Below, one piece after another: positions 1 through 9,052 of a DNA stretch of 64,000 nt. This DNA comes from RUG11551 sp045586185. Lineage in GTDB: Bacteria; Planctomycetota; Planctomycetia; Pirellulales; Thermoguttaceae. Below the pieces are notes generated by a model. The model was not told the DNA's origin and ran no database searches. It saw only the letters and a program-made list of their open reading frames with translations. How positions within the stretch are numbered: position 1 is the first letter of the stretch; each line of letters starts with the position of its first letter. Both the position numbers and the translations under genes were made by a program. The stretch spans positions 13,656 to 77,655 of the forward strand of contig JAZMZV010000225.1 of NCBI GenBank assembly GCA_045586185.1, given 5' to 3'.

Positions 1-828
1 GCGCAAACCACCTTTGACCCTTCACAATTCACAACTCAAAAAGCCAAACCGTTTCCGGTTATTCTCATGCTGGATACAAGCGACAGCATGAACATCGTTA
101 CGGATCCTGAAGCCATAACGCACGATACCGGACGAATCGAAATTCGCGACGGTCACCGCGTGCGAATTGTTGAAGGCGGGACTACTCGCATTTCCATTTT
201 GAACTCTTCAATACGGAAAATGCTCAACACGTTTTCCAGATACGAACGAAAAGAAACGGAACTCCTTGTTTCTATTGTCACATTCGGCGCAGATACTCGC
301 ATGGTGTTGGATCCAACTCAGGCAAGCAACGTTCAATATAACGATTTGCAGGCTGATGGCAATACGCCCTTAGGCGATGCGCTGACCATCGTCAAAAGAC
401 TCGTTGAAGACAAAACCCGGATTCCAAGCCGCAGCTACCGTCCCCTGGTTGTTTTGGTGTCAGACGGTTATCCGGACCAGGGTTGGGAAACGCCATTTGA
501 GGATTTCATCCATAATGGACGCACCTCCAAATGCGACCGCATGGCTCTTGCCATTGGCAACGAAGCCGACCGCAACATGCTTGCTCGATTTATTGAAGGC
601 ACTAATCGAAACGTGTTTGAAGCAGATACCGCTGATCAGATTGAGAAGTTCTTCAATATCGTTACAATGTCAACCGTTGCACGTTCCCACTCCAAAAATC
701 CAGACGTTGTTCCGCCGGACAGCGATCTGCCAGCCATGGTAAAAAAGCTCAAAGAAGAAAATACAAATACGTCGGGCGATAAACCTGCTCAAGAGGAAGA
801 AGACGATGACATATTCGACTGGGACTGA
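1..828 (+). CDS. TerY-like vWA domain protein (5' end off window)
   Basis: Von Willebrand A domain protein, probably the TerY-type member of a phosphorylation triad with the PP2C and kinase downstream. The MIDAS metal-site motif DTSDS lies at 73-87. The reading frame is open to base 1 and encodes a hydrophobic first beta strand (PFPVIL) just before the ATG at 67, so that ATG sits inside the domain. There is no in-frame ATG, GTG or TTG between 1 and 66, so the true start lies left of the window. The domain continues through a conserved-looking DGYPDQG segment, and the protein ends in a very acidic tail (EEEDDDIFDWD). It overlaps the next gene by 23 bp, which suggests translational coupling. 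vWA proteins of this type are thought to be scaffolds or regulators; the substrate here is unknown. Confidence 0.85.
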   Translation, partial: AQTTFDPSQFTTQKAKPFPVILMLDTSDSMNIVTDPEAITHDTGRIEIRDGHRVRIVEGGTTRISILNSSIRKMLNTFSRYERKETELLVSIVTFGADTRMVLDPTQASNVQYNDLQADGNTPLGDALTIVKRLVEDKTRIPSRSYRPLVVLVSDGYPDQGWETPFEDFIHNGRTSKCDRMALAIGNEADRNMLARFIEGTNRNVFEADTADQIEKFFNIVTMSTVARSHSKNPDVVPPDSDLPAMVKKLKEENTNTSGDKPAQEEEDDDIFDWD

Positions 829-1330
829 TAATCCCGAAAAGCTTTACATAGTTTGCGACGCTTCCGCTTCAATGCTAAACGGAGGAAAGCCCTTGCTCGT
901 GCGAGGAATAGCGCGCACAGTAGAGCAGTACGTCCGTTTGGGATATGGATCTGCTGAAATCAAGCTGGCGTTCTGGAACGTCGAAACCAGGCTTGTCGAC
1001 TGGAATCCTGATGATGAATTTCCCATCGCTCTGCTTGAAAGCGCTGAAGGTTCGTCAGACGTCGCCTCGCTGACAGAATGGTTCAGCGCTTTGCAAAACG
1101 GCAAAATTCTGCTTTTAACGGACTGCTGCTGGTCAAATGACGACGTTCAAAATTTTAAACTCTGGAAGTCAAAGCTTCCTCCCGATACGCTTCGCGTTAT
1201 TAAAATCGGAAGCGACGCGACGCTTTATTGGAAAGACGACGAGTTTTTTTCAACAGATGAGATTTTTTTAGCGTTGGACAACTGGTTTCCGATTAATAGC
1301 GCCGCCAACAACGAGGAGGATGCATGGTAA
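806..1330 (+). CDS. Second small vWA-fold protein
   Basis: A 174-residue protein that is essentially one vWA-like domain. The first strand LYIVCDASASM carries a MIDAS-type DxSxS motif (D18, S20, S22), and a later strand ILLLTDC resembles the vWA strand preceding the third metal loop. It overlaps the upstream vWA gene by 23 bp and the PP2C gene by 7 bp. A GAGGAAG-like Shine-Dalgarno lies just upstream. It is shorter and more divergent than the first vWA protein and may be its partner. Function is inferred from fold and context only. Confidence 0.75.
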   Translation: MTYSTGTDNPEKLYIVCDASASMLNGGKPLLVRGIARTVEQYVRLGYGSAEIKLAFWNVETRLVDWNPDDEFPIALLESAEGSSDVASLTEWFSALQNGKILLLTDCCWSNDDVQNFKLWKSKLPPDTLRVIKIGSDATLYWKDDEFFSTDEIFLALDNWFPINSAANNEEDAW

Positions 1331-2040
1331 CGCGCTGGAAGTCTTTTGGAGCAAGCGTTCGAGGGCCAGGACATTATCGAGCTTGCATTCCTAACCAGGA
1401 TTCGTTTATAAAGAAAGCCGGATCCTGGGGCAATGCGATTGCTGTTTCTGATGGAGTCGGGTCGCGTCCGATTTCTCATTACGGATCGCACGCAGCGTGC
1501 CGCGCAGTAATTAATGCTGCCAGCAATTGGATGGAAATAAATGAAAACACAGAAACGCTTCTTGAACAGATTCATGTCAACTGGCTTTCTGGCGTCAAAC
1601 CCTTTTCACCTGGAGATTGCGCTGCAACATGCCTTTTTGCGATACGGCCAACAGAAGGACAAATCGTAATCGGAGCGCTTGGAGACGGTCTGGCAGGCGT
1701 GTTAAAAACAGACGGCTCTTATTTTGAGCTGTGCGAAGATAAGGGCTACAGCTTTTCCAATCTAACGACTGCGCTTTCAGAACGAACGACAATTCAGCAA
1801 TGGAAAACGGCGATAATTACACAGGAAGAATGCGCTGCCATTCTCCTGTGTACAGATGGCGTTGCAGACGATCTCCTTCCAGAAAAACGCGAAGGCTTTG
1901 TGCGTCATATTTATCAACAGGCTCAAAAGACGTCATTAGTTACTGCAAAGCGCAATTTGAGAAAGATGTTGGAAAAATGGCCCGTCCCAAAGCATTCCGA
2001 TGATAAAACATTGGTTATTTTTTATAAATGTCAGGAGTAA
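1324..2040 (+). CDS. PP2C-family protein phosphatase
   Basis: PPM/PP2C Ser/Thr phosphatase of 238 residues, a typical length for a stand-alone bacterial PP2C. Metal-binding motifs are visible: NQDS at residues 24-27, AVSDGVGS with D43, and LLCTDGVADDL with D178. The start is supported by AGGAGG at 1314-1319, four bases before the ATG, and the ATG overlaps the stop of the upstream vWA gene. With the following kinase it forms a kinase/phosphatase pair that probably controls a shared substrate, perhaps the vWA proteins or the effector genes downstream. No membrane segment is seen, so it is cytoplasmic. Confidence 0.9.
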   Translation: MVTRWKSFGASVRGPGHYRACIPNQDSFIKKAGSWGNAIAVSDGVGSRPISHYGSHAACRAVINAASNWMEINENTETLLEQIHVNWLSGVKPFSPGDCAATCLFAIRPTEGQIVIGALGDGLAGVLKTDGSYFELCEDKGYSFSNLTTALSERTTIQQWKTAIITQEECAAILLCTDGVADDLLPEKREGFVRHIYQQAQKTSLVTAKRNLRKMLEKWPVPKHSDDKTLVIFYKCQE

Positions 2041-2042
2041 AC

Positions 2043-3401
2043 ATGAGCGTTGACGGCAATGACCGGTTAATAGACGAATATGGGTATATCCACCATAAAA
2101 CCAGCGAGCTTGCTCGCGGGGGACAAGGCGTCGTTTTTCGAACTTCCGATGAAAATCTGGCGATTAAACAACCCTTGAACGCTGAAGGTCAGCTGGACAT
2201 TCACGCCAATCAACTCGAACGGTTCCGTTATATTCGCACTCTGCCCTTGCCAAAGGGCATTCATATTTCATTGCCATTAGCCAATCTTCGTAATGAACCT
2301 GGTTATGTAATGAAATTATTGAAAGAAATGCGTCCTTTTGCCGTTTTTTTCTTAACTGGGGAACAGCGCAAAAAACAGGAGAAAGACCCACTTCCCGAAT
2401 GGCTTTCCCAAATCCAGGATAAAAATAAAGCTCAAGAGTTGGCATACTACGCTCGAACAGGTTCCACGCGTTTTCGTTTGTATGCGCTTTATAAGTGCGC
2501 TGCAAATTTAGCGCGTTTACATAACGCCGGCATTGTCTATGGCGACCTGTCCGATAATAATGTTTTTATTGGCAAAGGCGTCCCTTGCGATTGTTGGCTT
2601 ATTGACGCCGACAACTTACGCCTGGAATCGCTCAAAGGAGGACGCAATATTTACACGCCGCACTTTGGCGCTCCAGAACTCGTTCAACTCAAAGATTCGC
2701 CCCGTCCTCGTACCGATTGCTGGGCTTTTGCCGTGATGGCGTTTTTTATTCTTGCGCTATGTCATCCTTTTATTGGTAAAATGGTTTTAGAACCGGAAAA
2801 TGAAGCAGGCGGCTGGGATTCAGAACCCACAGAATCAGACCCCACAGAAGATGACGTTCCTGCCGATCTGGACGAACAGGCGTACTCAGGTTTTATGCCG
2901 TATATTGATGACGAAGACGACGACCGCAATGAATTTCATGGCTGTTTGCCGCGTCAACTGGTATTGAGTTCCCAATTGCGAACTCTTTTTCAGGAAACGT
3001 TCGGCGTTGGGCGTTTGCAGCCGCACCGACGTCCATCCATGTCATTTTGGGCGCTGGAATTGGCGCGGGCGTTTGATAATTCAATCGTTTGCCCAAGTTG
3101 CAAAATGAGTTATTACTATTCTCCGGATGTCGAAAAATGTTCCTATTGCGGATGTTCGCGTCCCGCGTTTGTTATTGCCAAAACAGAACGCTGGCAGATG
3201 AATCTGTTTGACGGCGACAAGGTTTCATTTAAGAAATCTTTACCGAACCGTCTATTTCATCCGTTTTCGTTGGCGTCAGGCGACTACTCAGAGTACGAAG
3301 CGCAGATCGATTTGTCAAAAAGAATCGCCCCCGAACCAGTACGAGGTTCAAAACCATTTCCGGATGATTTAACTTTTGAATTTGTTAATGCCGCAAAATA
3401 A
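2043..3401 (+). CDS. Ser/Thr protein kinase with C-terminal zinc ribbon
   Basis: Protein kinase-fold enzyme of about 452 residues. It has a glycine loop GGQG (residues 26-29), an ATP lysine in LAIKQ (K42), a catalytic loop YGDLSDNN with D168 and N173, and IDADN in place of DFG (D190). After an acidic insert there is a zinc ribbon with two CxxC pairs (C350/C353 and C366/C369). I start it at 2043 because AGGAG at 2033-2037 is correctly spaced for that ATG; an ATG at 2028 would add five residues and swallow the ribosome site. Kinase plus zinc ribbon next to PP2C and vWA genes is the hallmark of TerY-P triads (family knowledge). The catalytic loop lacks the usual HRD histidine-arginine, so activity on protein is likely but not certain. 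Confidence 0.88.
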   Translation: MSVDGNDRLIDEYGYIHHKTSELARGGQGVVFRTSDENLAIKQPLNAEGQLDIHANQLERFRYIRTLPLPKGIHISLPLANLRNEPGYVMKLLKEMRPFAVFFLTGEQRKKQEKDPLPEWLSQIQDKNKAQELAYYARTGSTRFRLYALYKCAANLARLHNAGIVYGDLSDNNVFIGKGVPCDCWLIDADNLRLESLKGGRNIYTPHFGAPELVQLKDSPRPRTDCWAFAVMAFFILALCHPFIGKMVLEPENEAGGWDSEPTESDPTEDDVPADLDEQAYSGFMPYIDDEDDDRNEFHGCLPRQLVLSSQLRTLFQETFGVGRLQPHRRPSMSFWALELARAFDNSIVCPSCKMSYYYSPDVEKCSYCGCSRPAFVIAKTERWQMNLFDGDKVSFKKSLPNRLFHPFSLASGDYSEYEAQIDLSKRIAPEPVRGSKPFPDDLTFEFVNAAK

Positions 3402-3427
3402 AATAATTCACATAAGGAGATAATACA

Positions 3428-6400
3428 ATGAAGTTTGAAGATATTCCCGCCCCAAGCTTTTCCTTGCGCGTGAAGCCAAAGAATCCGCAGGCGGCTTTGC
3501 CGGAAGAGGATGTATTGTCTGTTGAATTAACGCGCATTCGTGAAGAATTTAAGGTATATACACAAGAAAAATCGTATACTGTAACGCCAACCAATCCTGC
3601 AGACGTCAATCAGCTATCCAGTATTCTTTCTTCTGGACGTACATTTCTTGCTAAACTCTCTAACCCGGCGCCCAATGGCACAGACGGCAGCGCAGAATTG
3701 AATTTTGCTCTTTTCTACGATGATCGACTTGAAATGGGCAATATTGATATTGGGATAGACGAAAAAGTGTTGTCATCCCCTGCGCTTAAAAATTTAGAAT
3801 CCGACAAAGACAATAGATATTCCACCAGATCCGGCAGAGATCCAATTGAAAAAGCTGCAATAGCTTTGTTTGATAATTGCTCTCTTAAACACGGTAATAA
3901 ACATTACTTCTTTATTCTTGCAGGAAATGCCGCAAAAGAAGACCTGGAAGGCAATGCGTCTTCTTTAGATGACAGTATTAAAGAAAACAATTCAGATGTG
4001 GCTGCGAAACCAGAAATCAATGACGTCGAAGAACAATTTGATAGCAATTATGATGAAATTGACTATGATGAAATAGACAACAAGAGCAAAGAGAAGTCTG
4101 TCGATAATAATCGTAATTTTGCCATTTTAGGATCGGAAATCCGTTTTGCTCTTTCTGAAAAAGAAAAAGGAAACGGAGAAACGGTTTTCCTGGCTTCTCG
4201 AATCACTCGCCTTAATAGTAATTACAAAGATCCCGCTTTACGCCTGGCATGTGGGAACTTGCGTTTTACAGACTGGACAAAAGCAGGAGAACGCGCCCTT
4301 CTTGCGAAGTCGCAATTAGACGTTCTCACAAAGAGTGAAAACAGCTATCTTAGCAAATGGGATGAATTCGGAATTATCGAAGGAGAACTGTTCTTTGAAA
4401 AAGTGCGTAAACTTGGCTGCGTTTCATTTACTGTTAAAAAGGAGAATAAAGAAGAGGAGAAGAAAAAAGAGCAAAAGAAAGGTCCTACAGTCGTTATTAA
4501 ATGCAATAATCTAAATAGAGAACAGAAAGACATTTTAAAGAATGAAAAGAGGTTTGATTTCGTAGATATTGAACACGTGCCAGTATTTCTGGAAAATCCA
4601 GATATGACCTTTTCAGAATACATTAATAACTTTGCGCCAAAAGATATCAATGAACAGATTCTCACCGGAGAAGATAACGACAATAAAAATAATCAATCCG
4701 AAAACGATAAAAGCATTTCATTGACCAAAGACGAATTCGATTATAATACAAGCGAATTAATTCTCAACGCGGAGTCGGCTCCTTCTGAAAAATACTTTCT
4801 CATTTATCCTATTGCAGGAGACATGGCGCAAATTAAAAGACGGTTGGAGGCGAGGAACAACATTCAAAATGGCCGTTCCGCCAATCCTAATCTGGGTCTG
4901 TTGATTGAGGACGCCAAACGCATTCCGCCAACTCAGCGACCGCCCAAAATTCCTGCAATGTCAGACTTCGTTAAACAAAAAGTATTCCCTCACGAACCGA
5001 CAATGATGCAGCTCAAAGCTGTGGACGTAGCCCTCAACACGCCAGACATTGCCCTCATCCAAGGCCCTCCAGGCACAGGAAAAACCACTGTAATTGCCGC
5101 AATCATCGAAAGACTCAATCAATTAGCCGATAAACGCGCCAAGATAAGCGGTCGCGTGTTGCTGACGGGCTTTCAACACGACGCAGTTGAAAACATGATC
5201 GGTCGATTAAAGCTCAATGGACTTCCGGTGCCAAAATTTGGGCAACGTCCGGGAGAAGACCTTAATGAAGGTTTATCGATTTTTGAACAGGAGTTACAGG
5301 ATTGGCTCCAAAAAACGACAGACAATCTTCGAAAAGAGAATCCGCAAATTTCCGCATCGCTCGAAGAAAATAATTTGCGTAATTTATGCGTTCAGTATAT
5401 CAAAGCTCCGACTTTGGAATTGGCTATGAACGTACTCACGAAAGCCCTGGAACAGCCTGCAGGAACGCTCAGCGTGAGTTTGCGTATGCGTCTGCAAAAT
5501 GAACTTGTTAACGTAAAACGCGAGTTGGACGGCAATCAAACCGATCATTCTTACCTTCCATTCGTTCGCGCCCTTCGTACGACAGAAAAGAGCTTTGCCG
5601 ACGACGGATCGCTTCGCGCCGCCGATGTACTCTACACTCTGGGAGACGATTTAGACGAAACGGACAAAGACTTGCTGGAAAGAGCGAGCAAATGGTATAA
5701 AAAAGAAACTCCGCCTTTCATAAACGAATTAAAAGAATTAAAACGCAAGTTAATGATTCTCTATACTCCTGCTCCTGCTTTCCGAATCGAAAAGCCGCGA
5801 GACGCCGTCCTTGATCTAATTAAAGAAACGATCATCGCTATTCGTCACAACGGTTTGAAAATCAAGGATAAAAAGACTGCCGCCCTGGCAGAACTGCTCC
5901 TTGAAATGGAAAACAATCCAGAGGGCATGCTGGAATCCATCAAAGATTATTGTTTTGCTTTTGCCGCTACGTGTCAGCAAAGCGTAAACAAAAAAATGCA
6001 GAAGATGAAAGGCATAATGTCGGATTCTGCCAGTCAGTCGAGTGAAAGACTGGAATATGATTTTGTCATTGTCGACGAAGCGGCTCGCGTTAGTCCGATG
6101 GACTTGATGATTTCTATGGCTCAGGGCCGGCGAATAATACTTGTCGGAGACCATCGCCAGCTGCCGCAGTTGATTGACGATGATGTTGTTGAAAGAATGC
6201 TGGAAGAATCAGATAAAAACCCTGAGTCTCAAAATGGATCCACTTTTTCAAAAGATATTGAAAATGAATGGCTCAAAAAAAGCATGTTTGAGTATTTGTT
6301 TACAGAACGGCTTCCTGCCCTTGAAAAAATGGATGGCATTCAGCGTCGTGTAACGCTTGACGCTCAATATCGAATGCATCCAACCTTAGGCGCTTTTATC

Positions 6401-7027
6401 AGCCATAACTTCTACGAGCGTTATAATCCGGAAGAGAAATTTAAATCCGGGCTTTCAGAAAGTTATTTTAAACACAATCTCCCTGGAACAGACGGAAAAT
6501 GCGCCATCTGGATAAATGTTCCATTTCGTAAAAATTCAGGCGAGATGAGCAGAGATGATACAAGCTGGATTCGCTCTGCTGAAGCAGACGTTATATGTAA
6601 AAAATTAAATGAGTGGATAGAATTCGATAATTCCAGACCTGATGAACCTAAACTCAAATTTGGCGTTATATCATTTTACAAAGGTCAAACGGAACTTATT
6701 AAAAAGCGAATGGCAGAAAAGTTCAGTAAATATATTGAAAATGGACATCTGCGAATTGGCACGGTTGACGCCTTCCAGGGCATGGAATTCGATGTCGTTT
6801 TTCTGTCTCTTGTCAGAACGATGGATATCAAACATTTGAAGCCTGGTCAAAACCCCTTCGGCTTTTTACAAGTGTACAACAGACTCAACGTCAGTATGAG
6901 CCGACAAAAGAGACTGTTAGTCGTTGTTGGAGACGCTCCGTTATTTGCCACGAACGCCGCGAAAGATATCGTTCCCGGTCTGTATGAGTTCCAGAAACTT
7001 TGTCGTGAGAAAGGGAGGATGCTGTGA
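3428..7027 (+). CDS. UPF1-like SF1 helicase
   Basis: Large superfamily 1 helicase of 1199 residues related to UPF1/SMG-2-type RNA/DNA helicases. Motif I is GPPGTGKT (G546-T553), motif II is DEAA (D883-A886), motif III is GDHRQLPQ, motif IV is QYRMHP (Q980-P985), motif V is TVDAFQGMEFD and motif VI is NVSMSRQK. The first roughly 500 residues are a charged, poorly recognisable region that could bind nucleic acid or partners. AAGGAG precedes the ATG. The stop overlaps the GTG start of the next gene. Its place between a phosphorylation module and an McrB-type GTPase fits the helicase (CnuH-like) component I recall from CoCoNuT systems; that name is from memory and not verified here. Confidence 0.9.
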   Translation: MKFEDIPAPSFSLRVKPKNPQAALPEEDVLSVELTRIREEFKVYTQEKSYTVTPTNPADVNQLSSILSSGRTFLAKLSNPAPNGTDGSAELNFALFYDDRLEMGNIDIGIDEKVLSSPALKNLESDKDNRYSTRSGRDPIEKAAIALFDNCSLKHGNKHYFFILAGNAAKEDLEGNASSLDDSIKENNSDVAAKPEINDVEEQFDSNYDEIDYDEIDNKSKEKSVDNNRNFAILGSEIRFALSEKEKGNGETVFLASRITRLNSNYKDPALRLACGNLRFTDWTKAGERALLAKSQLDVLTKSENSYLSKWDEFGIIEGELFFEKVRKLGCVSFTVKKENKEEEKKKEQKKGPTVVIKCNNLNREQKDILKNEKRFDFVDIEHVPVFLENPDMTFSEYINNFAPKDINEQILTGEDNDNKNNQSENDKSISLTKDEFDYNTSELILNAESAPSEKYFLIYPIAGDMAQIKRRLEARNNIQNGRSANPNLGLLIEDAKRIPPTQRPPKIPAMSDFVKQKVFPHEPTMMQLKAVDVALNTPDIALIQGPPGTGKTTVIAAIIERLNQLADKRAKISGRVLLTGFQHDAVENMIGRLKLNGLPVPKFGQRPGEDLNEGLSIFEQELQDWLQKTTDNLRKENPQISASLEENNLRNLCVQYIKAPTLELAMNVLTKALEQPAGTLSVSLRMRLQNELVNVKRELDGNQTDHSYLPFVRALRTTEKSFADDGSLRAADVLYTLGDDLDETDKDLLERASKWYKKETPPFINELKELKRKLMILYTPAPAFRIEKPRDAVLDLIKETIIAIRHNGLKIKDKKTAALAELLLEMENNPEGMLESIKDYCFAFAATCQQSVNKKMQKMKGIMSDSASQSSERLEYDFVIVDEAARVSPMDLMISMAQGRRIILVGDHRQLPQLIDDDVVERMLEESDKNPESQNGSTFSKDIENEWLKKSMFEYLFTERLPALEKMDGIQRRVTLDAQYRMHPTLGAFISHNFYERYNPEEKFKSGLSESYFKHNLPGTDGKCAIWINVPFRKNSGEMSRDDTSWIRSAEADVICKKLNEWIEFDNSRPDEPKLKFGVISFYKGQTELIKKRMAEKFSKYIENGHLRIGTVDAFQGMEFDVVFLSLVRTMDIKHLKPGQNPFGFLQVYNRLNVSMSRQKRLLVVVGDAPLFATNAAKDIVPGLYEFQKLCREKGRML

Positions 7028-9048
7028 TTAAATTATTTGACTTAAACGAACAAAAGAATCCTCCGTTCATTGAAGGCAGTCCGAGGGAATTGGCATGGCC
7101 TTGTAAGCTCTTCCGTGTAACTATGCCAAAGTCCAAGCATAATTCCAGAAGAATAAACGCCTTTGAATTATGCATCCTGAAATTGCTCGCATACGGTCGT
7201 TACGAACCAAAAGATTTGGCGAAAGCAACCTGCCTGCCGCATGATTTAATCAAAGTCGTCTTGCTTCGACTTTACGATACAGGGAAAATTGACAAATATT
7301 ATCAAGTATCTCCTGAAACGTTAAAAGATATTGAAAAGTACGATGAAGAAAGAGAATCAGAGCCGTCTGAGTACGAAACATGGGCGATATTTCAGGAATG
7401 TGTAACAGGAAAGCTTCTTCCGATGCTTGTGGATGCAAAATTACAGGCGGCAGAAATTAACGAAGAGGGGAAATTGGTTCTCAAAGGAAGTCAACCCAAG
7501 CGTTTAACCCCTCTTAGTCCAGTAATCAATGATGCGGATGCGCCTACTACGTCTGAAGTGTTGTCCGCCATACAAACCATGAAACGCAGGGGTAAGATGT
7601 TAGAGGAATCTTATTCTGTTCCGTCTATAGGACCTGTTTCAATTGTTCCCGATTCGGAACAATGCAAGTTGCGCGTTCGTATGGTTATTCAAAAAAATAC
7701 TGGCGATTGGCGCATTCTCAATCCATTCGGTAAAGGCTGGTCTTTGGAATTGGAATCTGCGTATTCAACATTATTGAAAAATAAAAAAGAAGAAGAAAAT
7801 TTCAAAAACTGGATGGAACGTAACACAAAACGCAATCAGCAAAAAAAGGAAGAGGACAATCTTATCAAAGAACCGTACGATACACAGGATAATTGGGATC
7901 GCTATCCTGAACTGATTAGAACGTTAAAACGCGGCAAGAAAACCAAAAATGGAATTCAAAGAGGGATAGATGTCTATGCCGCTCTTGAATGGGCGCTGTT
8001 TTATGCGCTAAAGAATTGTGAATCAACCCGAAATCGGTTACAACTGATTCAGTTCAATTCAAATGAAGAGAATGAGAAAAGTCTTCATGACGCTATCAAT
8101 AACTTGGTAATTAATAAACAATACCGAATTCCATTATCCATGCCTTATGCTAAAAGATTTCAGGAGTTTGACGTTTACGACTCGGCTGAAATGAAAATAG
8201 TATTGCCATTGGCATTCCTTGTAGCAAATGACGATAGTCAGTTTGCGTTTAACAGGGTTTTGAAAATTTTTCCTGATTTCTTTTTGCATTTTAATGCAAT
8301 AAAAGAAAGTCGGAACAAATATATGCACGGAAACAGCAAATTTTCTCAACCGTATGGCCCCGACAATTATATATTTATGGAAGACGTTATCTCAACATTG
8401 ATTCCATCGGTTTGTTTCTCAGATACACCGCCGGAATTAATAGACCCGGACGATATTTTCGATGATCGTCTCAACGCCAGAATCGCCTTGCAGGATTTTT
8501 TGGGAGTTTCTCTTTTCAATCAGATGGATAGCATCTTGCAAAGAGAATTAATGAATGTCGAGATTTTTAGAAGTAAAAAAGGTAAGGACAGTTTCGATGC
8601 GCTTCCGTGTATAAACTATCTTTATTCTGCCGCACAATGCGCGTTTCGTCCATTGTTGGGTTCAGATGATAAAGAATCGAATCCCGTTTCTGCTGCACAA
8701 CAAAAAGCAATCGACGAGAATCCCATTTCTTTTGCACAACAAAAAGCAATGGACGCAGGGTGGGGCGAACTGCCTAAATCATTACAAAAAATCAGACCTG
8801 ATTTACTCCATCATACAATGGAAGGCAATGATGGGTCGCTAGGCGCAAGCGTAGTTGTTTGGCTTATCCGAACTGACATCGCTGAATTAAGCAATATTGC
8901 AAGTAAACTTCCTGGATTTATCAAGGATATCGATAATCTTCTTTCATTACGCAATCATGGCAATAAATCCGTCGTGATTCATAAAGAAGAGCTTAACAAT
9001 TGTATTGAAAACATTTACAAAATCATTAGAACGATAATGGAGGCATAA
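7024..9048 (+). CDS. HEPN-motif protein, predicted ribonuclease
   Basis: A 674-residue protein I do not recognise as a whole. It carries a canonical HEPN RNase signature RNKYMH (R430, N431, H435) in a helical context, followed by Gly-Asn, as in many HEPN toxins. A second HEPN-like stretch LRNHGNK (R643, N644) near the C-terminus lacks a histidine at the expected spacing (K648). The N-terminal part holds a short wHTH-like helical stretch around residues 40-90 (low certainty) and a charged linker. The start is GTG at 7024, overlapping the helicase stop, with AGGGAGG upstream. Position inside the operon suggests it is the RNA-cleaving effector. HEPN identity rests on the motif only. Confidence 0.65.
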   Translation: MIKLFDLNEQKNPPFIEGSPRELAWPCKLFRVTMPKSKHNSRRINAFELCILKLLAYGRYEPKDLAKATCLPHDLIKVVLLRLYDTGKIDKYYQVSPETLKDIEKYDEERESEPSEYETWAIFQECVTGKLLPMLVDAKLQAAEINEEGKLVLKGSQPKRLTPLSPVINDADAPTTSEVLSAIQTMKRRGKMLEESYSVPSIGPVSIVPDSEQCKLRVRMVIQKNTGDWRILNPFGKGWSLELESAYSTLLKNKKEEENFKNWMERNTKRNQQKKEEDNLIKEPYDTQDNWDRYPELIRTLKRGKKTKNGIQRGIDVYAALEWALFYALKNCESTRNRLQLIQFNSNEENEKSLHDAINNLVINKQYRIPLSMPYAKRFQEFDVYDSAEMKIVLPLAFLVANDDSQFAFNRVLKIFPDFFLHFNAIKESRNKYMHGNSKFSQPYGPDNYIFMEDVISTLIPSVCFSDTPPELIDPDDIFDDRLNARIALQDFLGVSLFNQMDSILQRELMNVEIFRSKKGKDSFDALPCINYLYSAAQCAFRPLLGSDDKESNPVSAAQQKAIDENPISFAQQKAMDAGWGELPKSLQKIRPDLLHHTMEGNDGSLGASVVVWLIRTDIAELSNIASKLPGFIKDIDNLLSLRNHGNKSVVIHKEELNNCIENIYKIIRTIMEA

Positions 9049-9052
9049 AACC

